From: Archegozetes longisetosus
Taxonomy: Eukaryota; Arthropoda; Arachnida; Sarcoptiformes; Trhypochthoniidae
DNA: 64,000 nt
Assembly (NCBI GenBank): GCA_018873245.2
Contig: JAEMBT020000007.1
Location: 4,275,129 to 4,339,128 of the forward strand
Direction of reading: 5' to 3'
The translations under genes and the position numbers were made by a program. The notes beneath the pieces are model-generated. The model did not search any database. It saw only the letters and a list, made by a program, of their open reading frames with translations, and was not told the DNA's origin. The number at the start of each line of letters is the position of its first letter. Position 1 is the first letter of the stretch. This document shows, piece by piece, positions 10,795-20,936 of the stretch.

Positions 10795-12148
10795 ATTGCT
10801 AAATAATTGCTCCAGTATTCGAACATTTAACTAATCGACTTCTAATGAATCAATTATTTGAACGCTTTTCTCAGTGAAAACTCAATATTTTATATTAAAT
10901 ATACTTTTATTAAAATATTGCTTAAGATATCTTTTGTTAATAACTTATTCGTGTTTTAATAAAAACTGCAATATTTATCATTTATCGATCATAGATTGAT
11001 GTTTGGCAATGAAATTAATCAATTATTGAATAGCAGAATGGATAAAACATCTCTCAAAGCATTGAAGTGAGTAAAGTGTATTAAGTGTATTAAATGTTCC
11101 AATTTTTACTACTCACTATTGGAATTGACATTTTTGTCAAGTTGATTACTTCTGATTCAGACGTTAAAACTAATTATAAATTTGATTAAATGCGTGAAGC
11201 GTGAGTGAAACCCTATGATTGAAATTGAATCCTCAAAAGGAGGTCAATTTGACATACCTTCCGTTCAATCATTCAAATATAGAATACTTTCTGTCTAAAG
11301 CTTTCAATCAAAATCAACTGAAACAACTTCGAAGCTTTAATAGCTTATGAAAAAATTACGTCACTTACAAATTTTTACTTAATATGTGATTAATCTCTTA
11401 CCTAATACCTATTGTTTCGAAATTGATTAGTGAGAGATTTCTAATAAATTGGTCAATTATGTCAATCGAGGGGAGTATTAGGACAGCTGAATAAATTTGC
11501 TAAACGTGAAGAAAGCTTTCAACAGCATTTAAAAAGAAACATTGAACTTCATCTTCTGTTTTTGACGATTAAGCAAATTCCAGCCTTTAAAGCCTTCACT
11601 TTTCAAAAAGTCCCTAATTTTTGAGAAAAGTTATTGAACTTTCACCTAACTATCATAAATGTGCTTAATACCTGATAATTAGCGTTGATAAAACACAGAA
11701 AAAAATTTTTGGACATGTATTATGTTGTATTATACACCTATTTTTCTATACTTTTTGATATTCATGTAGAACATAGTGGTTTAGCTTGGCTACCCTTCCC
11801 CAAATTAGAGTTGTACCGTTATTTCATTAAGCCTTTATCATGTTTTACCTAGGCTAATTGCAAACATTTAGAACTCTTATCGATCACTTTAAGACTTCTA
11901 AACCGATTTTTTACGAAAAGCATTTGATCCTACTAAAACATAGATGATAGTAATAGAAAAATACACTGACGCATTCATGGCCTGCTGTATATATTTTACA
12001 TGTATTATACTGTATTATATATCATGTAATAAACTGTACATCAATCTCTGCCAATGCTACTAATGATCTAATCTCTTCATTATCTTTCAACGTATACATG
12101 CTATTAGTCATACTATGCCTTTCAGCATTAAATGCCAAAAATTAAGGC
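10795..12148. other. Intergenic between PPxY paralogs 1 and 2
   Basis: Holds the 3' flank of paralog 1 and the upstream region of paralog 2. No further gene seen. Confidence 0.5.
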
Positions 12149-12156
12149 TATATAAG
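12149..12156 (+). promoter_or_regulatory. TATA box of PPxY paralog 2
   Basis: TATATAAG 86 bp before the ATG at 12242. A start site about 30 bp downstream would leave a leader of about 60 nt. Position and sequence fit a core promoter; not proven. Confidence 0.6.
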
Positions 12157-12241
12157 TGATAGAAACTAGCAACCAGTCAAATTTTTTTCAAGTCAATAGT
12201 TGATGAGTACACCCTAAGTCAGTGAAACATTTCAGTAAGTA

Positions 12242-12619
12242 ATGCTTTCAGAAGAGAAAACAAATTTGATTGGTTCAGAACCTCCTCCGGCCTATACTGA
12301 AGTCATTAATGATGAACCGATTTTCACAATAACTTCATCTCAACGTTCCGATAATCCAACTGTCATTCAGCCGACTTCACACACATACGCAAGTCGTGAT
12401 TATCAAAAAAGACATCCTGATTATGATATAATTAATATGGTTTACAATCAAGAATACGTTCCTCCTCAGAGGCAAACTGTTATAATTACTCATTGTGATG
12501 AAAATCATGATAATATGCGTTCAGTTGAAGATGGAATTTGTTTAGGTATAACTCTTGGTCTATGTCTGGAATGTTTTTGTAGAATCTTTTTAGAAGGTCT
12601 AGTCAGAAGTTGTCATTGA
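12242..12619 (+). CDS. PPxY / cysteine-rich tail protein, paralog 2
   Basis: Single-exon protein of 125 residues, paralogous to the product at 10450. It has PPPAYTEV at 14-21 (PY motif), a polar linker rich in Ser, Thr, Asn and Gln, then DIINMVYNQE and QTVIIT, matching VVDLIYSQE and QAIIIE of paralog 1. The cysteine-rich end is ICLGITLGLCLECFCRIFLE. There is no signal peptide. A good TATA box lies upstream, and AATAAA follows at 12644-12649. Function is unknown. WW-domain binding through PPxY and membrane attachment through the Cys-rich tail are inferences from motif type only. Confidence 0.78.
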   Translation: MLSEEKTNLIGSEPPPAYTEVINDEPIFTITSSQRSDNPTVIQPTSHTYASRDYQKRHPDYDIINMVYNQEYVPPQRQTVIITHCDENHDNMRSVEDGICLGITLGLCLECFCRIFLEGLVRSCH

Positions 12620-12649
12620 AGTTGATACTCACTAATTTATGGAAATAAA

Positions 12650-13174
12650 TCTATTTTATCGTTCAATTTTTCGTTAAACTTTTCATTGGAATACGATTCA
12701 TAAGTTTACAACAAAATAATTTTTAGTTTATTACTATTTGTAAAATAAGGCTTAGTTTATTAAAATGAACTCAAATTGTAATAGAAATAATAATTAAAAT
12801 GCCATATTTAATTATAGAAAAATTTATTGTTATACTATGCAACTTTAGGTTGTAGCTCGGTTTAGGGTTGATGCAGAATTTAGGCATTAGTATATTAAGC
12901 ATGTATTATTATCATATCGATTTTCTCCGATGCTAGCATTTCCTTTACCTAACTTAACTTAACTTAATGCACTACCAACACTACTATCTAAGTTGAAGTC
13001 AAGTCAAGGAAACTGACACGTGCAGTGAGAATATTTTTATGGTAACGACATGATTCTCCCATGCTCAAACCCTACCTAACCATAAACCGAACTATAACCC
13101 AATTTTTCTTAAAAGCTTATAATTTGATAATTCTCTGCATAAAAATTATTCTTTAATAAGATTCAAATTTCCCC
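12650..13174. other. Intergenic between convergent genes
   Basis: 3' flanks of the plus-strand PPxY gene and the minus-strand secreted-protein gene. Includes degenerate AACTTAACTTAA tracts near 12950-12970. No gene seen. Confidence 0.5.
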
Positions 13175-13968
13175 TTATTCTTCAACATCTAATTCACTTT
13201 TGTTACCCTTAGTAACATTAGTCTTAGCAAAAACCACATATCCATGGTCCACCTTAACTTTGACTTTTCTGTCTTTTTGTCGTAATTTCATACCAAATCT
13301 AGCTTTTTGTGCCACAATAACTCTAGTCTCATTGGGTTTTGCAACACAGTTCTCATCCAGGTCTTTGAAAAAAGGATTTTATCAATAAAATTCAGTTCAA
13401 TATTAAGAGCTTTTCTTATATCAAACAAAACTTTACATTCTTTCCTCAATGGTTCCAATGAATAATCAATTTCTCCACTCGATTCTTCAGACATAGAATC
13501 GATTTCAGTATCATCATTGTTTGAATCCTCTTCTCTATCAATCTTATAGAGAGCAACTGCTCCTACACCGAAAGCTGTGGTTATATTAACGAATTTACCA
13601 TTTCGTTCAACCGATACAAACTTAACGCCTTTAACTCCCACCAATACTTTGACTTTATCTGTTCCATTGAAATAATGTTCAGTAATAGCATGTTTTCCAA
13701 TATTATGCATGTTATGAAGTGGCGCGTTGTGAGCACCAGAGGTCGAATCATCACTTGGCATATGATCTTTTTGTAAACTATTAAGAATTATATGAAATGG
13801 CAAGTATGCGAACAATAGTTGATACTATTTGAGTGTGATCTTTATCAGGTCTTACTTTTGCATAATAGTGGCTGCTAGTTGCTGCAAGTGGTCATCATCT
13901 TTGTCAATATTTTCATCAGCGAAAGCTGATCCCAACAAACAGACCAATAAAATTGTTATACACTTCAT
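13175..13968 (-). CDS. Orphan secreted protein, three exons
   Basis: I assembled this gene from splice sites. Exon 1 is 13968-13856, donor GTAAGA. Exon 2 is 13777-13437, acceptor TTAATAG and donor GTAAAG. Exon 3 is 13362-13175, acceptor TTTTCAAAG. Phases fit (113+341+188 = 642 nt) and give 213 residues. The N-terminus MKCITILLVCLLGSAFADEN is a textbook signal peptide with cleavage after about residue 17. The mature part has a beta-rich-looking segment (KVKVLVGVKGVKFVSVERNG), an acidic stretch (REEDSNNDDTEIDSMSEESS), two to three NxT/NxS sites, and a basic Lys/Val-rich part (KDRKVKVKVDHGYVV). I recognise no family. It lies antisense within the PPxY cluster. Secretion is a sound prediction; a role such as a salivary or gut protein would be speculation. 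Confidence 0.75.
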
Positions 13969-14015
13969 TATTGACTCCAGTTTTGTAAATGTATGATTCT
14001 AGTTGATTGCAATCT

Positions 14016-14023
14016 TATTTATA
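14016..14023 (-). promoter_or_regulatory. TATA box of the orphan secreted-protein gene
   Basis: On the minus strand TATAAATA, 48-55 bp before the ATG at 13968. A start site 25-30 bp downstream would leave a very short leader. Confidence 0.65.
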
Positions 14024-15607
14024 CATCTAAATGATTCGCGTTACTAAGAGAACTTGAGGCCGATTAACAGCTGAAAAAACTCAATCTAGTGTCAATCTTT
14101 GAGTGACAACCGCTGGCATCGAATGTTGGCTTGTTTTAAATTGCAGTTAAACCTCGCTTTCTATTTGCACAGTTGTCCAAATCTTTCAATGAATTCTTTA
14201 GTTTCAGACTATTATGTAATTTCAATTCTGCTACGCAATTGTTTGAAAAAGACTCAAACTAAATGATTGAGACTATTAAATAATTCTTATCCATTTAAAG
14301 CTCATTATAAATATCTCAATCGATAACTATTTCGCCGCCTTTTAATCTATGTTTATTTTTGACATAACCTAAGTTAAGATTAGTGATGACTAGGGCTAGG
14401 AAAATATGTATTTATACATATATAGAATGTTTAAAACTGTGTGGATAGTTTTTAACCTTGCTCGTGCAGGAGTACCTGTTTAAAAAGCAATCAAGCTTCA
14501 AATATTACATGTGAGATGTTTAAACATTCTCTTCCTTTAAACTTACTCTATGTCAATGCCTTTATAATCTATTGATATTTCAACACATAATTAATTGAAG
14601 TTATTTTGGCGAGTCATTCTATAAATTACGTTACTGTTTACTACACTTTATAGCAACAGCATGTTTGTTCAAAACCAAATGCCCTAGTGCCTGACTCAGT
14701 TTGTGAATGAATACATATTTTCTTAGCCTTAATCATAACTCGAACATCAAATAGTCCTTCAATTATTATTCATTATTCAAAATGTTTATAACTTTCAGGT
14801 TTTAAGAACTTGTTTTAAGAATTTCGCTAAAATCACATAGAAGATTGACATAACTTAAAAATCAAAATGCATTCTGTATTTCATTTAGTTTCTGAGAATT
14901 TCGTTTTCATTAAATTTTATTTTAGTAATAGAGCAAACAATTAGTGGTTATGATGAAAATGACTCAAATTTATTTGCTCCAGTAATTAAAACATTTGCTG
15001 TGAATAGGATTTAAACACAGAAGGCCAAATTTCAATTAAGTTAGAAATACTTGTTTGACTGATACAAACTGATAAACAATGTTTACTCTAATGACGACAC
15101 AAGTTGCGAAGGTTAGCTACATAATAGACATATGCATCTCCTAAAATTGCATCCACAACTACCAAGCCTTGCACTCGCAAAAAATCATTGTGAATATCTG
15201 CAAAACATCTGCAAATAATCGCATTTCAATATCTTTATTAAACCTGAGTTCAGGCATTACAAAATTCTTTCAAATTAATTGATATTCAATGTAATACATA
15301 AATTATGTTTTATATTAAAATTGGATCTAATAAATAACAATTTATCGAAGTTATCTGGACTTACACGCTATCTATCAGTTTACGTTAATCCAGCATTTAA
15401 TTAAGTTTTGTTCACTCAACAAATCGATAGTCGGCATGACGAATAATCGTTTTGATATTGAATTTTCATTCAATCTTATTGTACAATTTCAACGCGGATA
15501 CTCTATTGAACAAAAAGTTACACTCGAACCCGCCTGCACCCGCGAACTTTCATAGCCATACTCGCCCACGTCCACCTAATCATGCGGATGTACAATGCAC
15601 ATGTCTA
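14024..15607. other. Intergenic
   Basis: No supported coding or RNA feature. The frame opening at 15452 is not convincing and overlaps the third PPxY gene. Confidence 0.5.
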
Positions 15608-15616
15608 TTATATACA
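15608..15616 (+). promoter_or_regulatory. Possible TATA box of PPxY paralog 3
   Basis: TTATATACA about 100 bp before the ATG at 15712. Spacing is similar to that in paralog 2. Confidence 0.45.
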
Positions 15617-15711
15617 GACTCTTTCATTTTATTATCAGCTATAAACTCAATCCTGACGCCTACTAATAGGTTTGATTACATAAACAGTCAAAATATTGTT
15701 TTGTTCACAAA

Positions 15712-16026
15712 ATGTCTGGCGAAAATCAGAGAAAACTCGTTGAAGTAGAAGATCCTCCACCTAGTTATGATCAGGCTATATTTGCCAATATTCAAAATCC
15801 AGTTGTTCACCAACCTAGTGCTGACAGATGTAATGGCATTAGAAATGAAACCTATTCAATTCCAGTGCTTCAACAAAATGCATCAAGTAATCAGCCCTTG
15901 AAAGATAGAACAAAGTGTGGTGATTTCTGTGTCATATGTGGAACTTTCATTTGCATTGACTGTTTTTTTAGATGTTGTATTGAAGGAGTAATCGTTATGT
16001 GCTGTATGTCATTTTGTAATGGATAA
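15712..16026 (+). CDS. PPxY / cysteine-rich tail protein, paralog 3
   Basis: Single-exon protein of 104 residues. It has PPPSYDQAI at 15-23, in the same place and context as PPTYGEAV and PPPAYTEV in the other two. The linker is polar. The middle VYxQE...IIxx block is not recognisable here. The tail is the most cysteine-rich of the three: CGDFCVICGTFICIDCFF followed by RCCIEGVIVMCC, 12 cysteines in about 35 residues. CxxC spacings could bind metal, but no classical zinc finger is seen. The tail is hydrophobic enough to lie in a membrane. AATAAA follows near 16185. Membership in the family rests on the PY context, size, gene structure and Cys-rich C-terminus, and is less certain than the pairing of paralogs 1 and 2. 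Confidence 0.7.
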   Translation: MSGENQRKLVEVEDPPPSYDQAIFANIQNPVVHQPSADRCNGIRNETYSIPVLQQNASSNQPLKDRTKCGDFCVICGTFICIDCFFRCCIEGVIVMCCMSFCNG

Positions 16027-16200
16027 AATGGATAAATGAGACGACCTAGAAATCACAAAAAGTTTAGTCTCATATGAAATTTTGCCAATTACTAAACTTG
16101 TACTATTTAATTTGAAATTTTCGAAAATGTTAATATTTGTTTTTGTAAAAAATTTGCTTAAGTAAACTTGATTTTTCTGAAAACAATAAATATACCATTA

Positions 16201-16360
16201 CAGTATACCTCGATACAGTGAGCCAATTTATTGTGAGTCCTAGATATAGTGAGTACAATATTCCAGTCCCGACACACTCATTTCAATTACACCTCTTTTG
16301 TAGTGAATGTTGTTAATTGTCGATATATCGACAAAAATTCACTATATCGAGATATTACTA
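16201..16360. mobile_element. 160-bp MITE with pogo-like termini
   Basis: Left end CAGTATACCTCGATACAGTG preceded by TA. The right end, read inverted, is TAGTAATATCTCGATATAGTGA. There is no coding capacity. The shared CTCGATAYAGTGA core marks it as a non-autonomous TIR element, related in its ends to those at 7630 and 41514. The 67-aa frame across it (16249-16452) is not a gene. Confidence 0.65.
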
Positions 16361-18456
16361 TAATTGTTGCTAAACTACAAAGATGTGATTGCAAACTATT
16401 TCAAAGTTGTTTTCAAGTTGATATTGATCTTCATATCATAAAATTATCATAGCAGTAAAGTCTCACTCATCTATTGATACATTTTGTTTTGCGATAATTT
16501 GAACAAAAATCTATATTCAAAGTGAAGTGCTCTTACTTGAAGTAAACACGTTTTTCAGAGTATTATTACAAAATAAAATTAATTTGTAAATTAGATAAGA
16601 AATAAGAAAGTTTTCAATTGATTTCAAAAGAGAATCAGTTGAACATTAATGTAAAACTTTTTAACTCGCATTTCAAACCTATTCCTCAATGAGAATATAG
16701 TAAACCCTTTGAAGTCAGATAAGCTTATAAAAAAATTGTCAAAATAAGTTCTAGATTTTACAAAAACATCATGTTTTATCAAAACAATCTGTATTCTTCT
16801 ATTAGATAGAACTGTAAATTATTTAAATTGATTTTGGATTAATTTTATTGCAAGATATTCTAAGTATTTTGGGGAAGAGAAAGAACTAATTTAAGGATAA
16901 ATTTTTTCTAATAATTAATAAAATTGTCAGATATTTCAATAATTTCTTTGTTCTATTCCGAAAAATCCTTAAATTAGTCATGAAAACTAGAATTTTATGC
17001 TTAAATATGTCGAGTATTCTATCATTGTTATGTCAGTTTTATCGCAACCAAAGGTCGTGCAAATAATAACTGAAACCTCAGGCATTTTTATTCAGAATGT
17101 ACCAGTTGTTCCAGCGACTGTTGGTTGAGAACGTGATAATTTAGAAAGTTTATTAAACTCTTTTAGATCGATTCTTGTTTATATTAAACTATTATATGAG
17201 TACAAAATGATAGTCAATCAACAAACTTTTATGGATTGAATACTGTTTAAGAATCACATATTAAGGAAGTAATTGTAACATGTGCCTTAAACTCCGCAAC
17301 AAATTTTAATTATTAAGTCACAGATTGCAACCAAAGTTTGTTATTTAAATAAACTTGTTAATGATTTGTATATTCTCTATACTCAATTTATTTCAAACAA
17401 ATTATAATTTTTGAATGTTAATCAAAATTAACTGGTTGCTACAAATTATTCAGAAAAAGTATTTATAACTTTTAAAATAATTGTTTTATTTATTCGAATT
17501 TATTAAGGAATATAAATATTTCAGAATAATTATATTTAAAAAAAACAGTAAACTGTAATAACTATTATATACCAAAATTCAAATTATTGTGTAAATTTTG
17601 CAATTTTGCAATTTTTTGCGCTTTAAAATTTTTAATTAAAAAAACTTTAATTCACTAATTAATTATTTCTGGTTCTGATTAATCTACAAATATGTGACTT
17701 TTAAGTTACGTTTAAAAGTTTATAATCGTCATGCTCATAGAAAAGTTTTGTCTATTTTTGTCTACGCATAAGATTAAAATTTCCAAAACTTTGGCAAAAC
17801 TGAGTGTTTTCGTAAAGTGATATTCGAGTCATATTTATGATACAAAACAATTACTTTTCATTATTATGATGTTTTACATTCATACTTGCTTTGTCTTTTA
17901 AATACAATCAATTGATTAATCTGATGGCTGTTTAAAGTAAGAATATTGAGGTTAGAATGCTTTTTTATACAAACCTGTTATTTACTATGTAATTTGTATT
18001 CGCTTTTTCAGTCTTTTGTTTGTGACTTAGTTCTTTTATCCTTTTTAAATATTTTATATATTAATATTAGAGATATGTATGTATCAAAAAATTAGCTCTT
18101 CATTTTTAAAAAATGTTTTAAGTATCTCAATATCATAAGGTGTTTTCTCCTAATAATCAATAGCAACCCGTTACTATTACCGAAATAATAAGTTGCAAAA
18201 CACTAACGCAACCTTATTATCACTTGATTACAGTCTATTATTTATACTGATGGAAACGTGAAACGGCAATCTTACCAGAAATCATGCGTTCAAACAACGT
18301 GTCAACAGTTCACATAAAATGCATACCTTTATTAAAATAAATTTCCAGATTCAACAATCAGTTATTCAGTTTGAATTGAGATCTTTTAGTCTCATTTAGA
18401 TTTAATTAAACTGTAGATCAATTCAAGCGTACATTTATCGAAGAAATAGTTTGAGA
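16361..18456. other. Intergenic, very AT-rich
   Basis: About 2.1 kb with no coding, RNA or clear repeat feature that I can support. Confidence 0.5.
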
Positions 18457-19237
18457 CAGTCTAAATCAGAACTTTAGCCGCTTAGCCTGCGCAGGCTACA
18501 CACTTATAATAAATAGCTTTAGCCCTTATTTAGCACTGCTTTAACCGCTATAAAATTTAATCAAAGCTATCAAAGAGGCTTCACATAAACCTTCACCCAA
18601 AGAAACTCGAGCTAACAAAAAGTTTATAGGTCAAGAATATTCAATAATAACAGCAATCGATCAAAAATCCCTTTACTTCTTTGAGATCCAGAAAAAGCAT
18701 ATAGTTCTGAAGATTATGCTGATTATCTAAATAAGTTTATTCATCATTTGAGCATAGATGGAATCGAAGTGACCCATCTAGTTATGGATAATGTGAGATT
18801 CCATAAGTCTGATCTTGTGGTCAACTTAATTAGAGCTCACGGACATCATTCCATATTTCCGCTACCCTGTTCACCATTCCTGAACCGAATCGAGAACTTA
18901 TTGAAGTAGTAAAGTAGTGAACAAATATTATTAAGAGGTGAAGTTAAAAATGGAGATCAGCTTTATCAATTCTTTAACACCAGTTCAGAAGGAATCACAG
19001 CAGAGAATTGTATCAATTATTTTTTAAAAATATTGGATCTTATCTGTTTCAGCGTCTCAGAAGACAATCAATTAATCACTAATCGCTTATCTCAACTTTT
19101 CCTATCATTGATTAGGAGTAATTTGAATAAAATTTCAATAATTTTGTCTGAATTTAAACTTTAAAGCTTTAAAGCTTTAAGCAGTTAAAGCAATGTTAAA
19201 GCTATGCTAAAGCGGTTTTGGCTCTGATCTAGACTGT
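18457..19237. mobile_element. Decayed DDE transposon with TIRs
   Basis: Inverted ends: CAGTCTAAATCAGAACTTTA on the left and, reading inward from the right, CAGTCTAGATCAGAGCCAAA. The subterminal regions carry repeated AGC..TTTAGC-like motifs on both sides. The interior holds a broken DDE transposase (separate entry). About 0.78 kb remains, so it is internally deleted. The terminal TA duplication is not clear. Confidence 0.75.
18640..19060 (+). pseudogene. DDE-superfamily transposase remnant
   Basis: Plus-strand translation across the interior gives VTHLVMDNVRFHKSDLVVNL, then HSIFPLPCSPFLNRIENLLK, then two stop codons. (M/V)DNxxxH and PxxSPxxNPIE are the second-aspartate and glutamate regions of Tc1/mariner/IS630-type DDE transposases; here the usual P of NPIE has become R. 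The upstream catalytic Asp region is not intact (AITAIDQKSLYFF could be its remnant). A dead copy. Confidence 0.75.
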
Positions 19238-20936
19238 ATTAAGGGCATTTTGTTAACTCAAATATTTTTGTTTCGTTTCCATTTTATTTCGATCATTGAC
19301 TGACTTTCGATTGATCTTTTAATTCACTTTTAAACTGAAAATACTCAGCTTTTTTATTAATCAGTTATTGAAATCGTATAGAATTGTAGAACATGTAAAC
19401 CATACGTTTGGAAATATTTTGAATTAACTGAACGGCCAAGTTAATTGCGTGGGCGCTTCAATCAACAATGACTGCAGTAATTAATTTGTTTATAGCTGCT
19501 CTGCACTTAATTCGAGTAAATAATAGCTCGATTTGGCATGATGAGCATTAAATTGTATAATGAATATAGTAAGGGCTGAAATAACTCATGAAAAGTGTAC
19601 ACCAGATCGCGATACACTCGATCTCTGCGATCCCACATAATTATATGTCGAAGATTACGGACAAGCTTTTCCAGAAAATTTAAAACAATTGGAAAGCAAT
19701 TACTGGGGTCAACCAATTAACTAATTGTGTGAAATACCACGCAAAGAACGCATAGAAAAATTTAGCAGAACTTTAATCAAGCGTTCATTGTCAAACACCC
19801 ATAGTTAGTTTCATTGTGTATTCTAGTGATGATAAAATGAATGGTTTCGTGTCTTAAGTCAGATTGGATTTCATCATTTAATTGAACTAGCAAAATATTG
19901 GATGAGTACAAGTTTACTTATTTTTAACAAATTTTATATTCCACAGAGATTAGACGTGATTCATGATCTCATCGATAACTTGTATTTATTGACCAAATCT
20001 TAACTGATTATCTGCTGATAAATGATTTGATTGAGTTCATTTTGGGAATTTTATGTAGAACAAAAGTTAACCAAACTTTGAATCACTTTGCATAGAATTG
20101 CGATCTGAAACTTTTTCAATAGAATAGTGGTCGAAGTTATTGATAACTGTCGGTACACAATAAGTACTGCTAAATAACAATCCAAAGATTACCAAGCGAT
20201 CAACTATTTCATTCAAATGATTAACAATACAACAAATGATTCCTTAGTGAACATAAGAAACAATTGATAACTAGTCAAAACAAATCACTTAAATCATGAT
20301 AAAAATTCATTTATTTTCGGAGCATTGCAAACTTATTTACTTGAGGAGACTGAAACTTTCAAGTTTGTAATGTTCTAATTTGAATTAACCGAGTCTCATT
20401 TGAAAAGTCAGTGCTCAAATTTCAACTATAACAGAGTTTTAGTCAAACATTTTAGTCTAACGGTTGTTTGTATATAATTATACAACAATTGTATAGTTAT
20501 GAGAATCAGATATGGATTTATTAAATCAATGCATTTTATTATTATGAGGATATTTGAAACATTTTCATCAGTGTTTTATGAGCTCTTTTCTTAAGATTTG
20601 GACACTTTTTTTTAAATCAGTTGTCATTTGATTACAATTGAGCGATATTACAGTAAAATGTTTGCTAAATTTGTAACAGTTAAAGCTTATTGTAATTTTG
20701 AATTAAATTAGTTACTCAATACTAATAGAGAGGTCTCTTTACGTGTTTATCTGCCTGTTAGCGTTACTAACAGTATTGCATCACCACTGAGACAACATTG
20801 CTGTTGATCGTTTCAGTTGCGTTTATTCATTTGCAAACAAACTGTTATCCTTTTGGCTGCAACATTCATTCAGAAACAAACTATTCAACTAACTCAGTTT
20901 TCTATTAATCTACTCAATTAACTAGTTCACTTAATC
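19238..20936. other. Intergenic, upstream of RIOK3
   Basis: Contains a 69-codon minus-strand frame (19507-19716) with no recognisable similarity, and the RIOK3 5' flank. Nothing else supported. Confidence 0.5.

Noticed and set aside
15452..15748. 98-codon frame before PPxY paralog 3
   Set aside because: Overlaps the better-supported gene in another frame and spans its likely TATA box.
19507..19716. 69-codon minus-strand frame near the RIOK3 5' flank
   Set aside because: Looks mildly protein-like, but no family, splice signals or neighbours support it.
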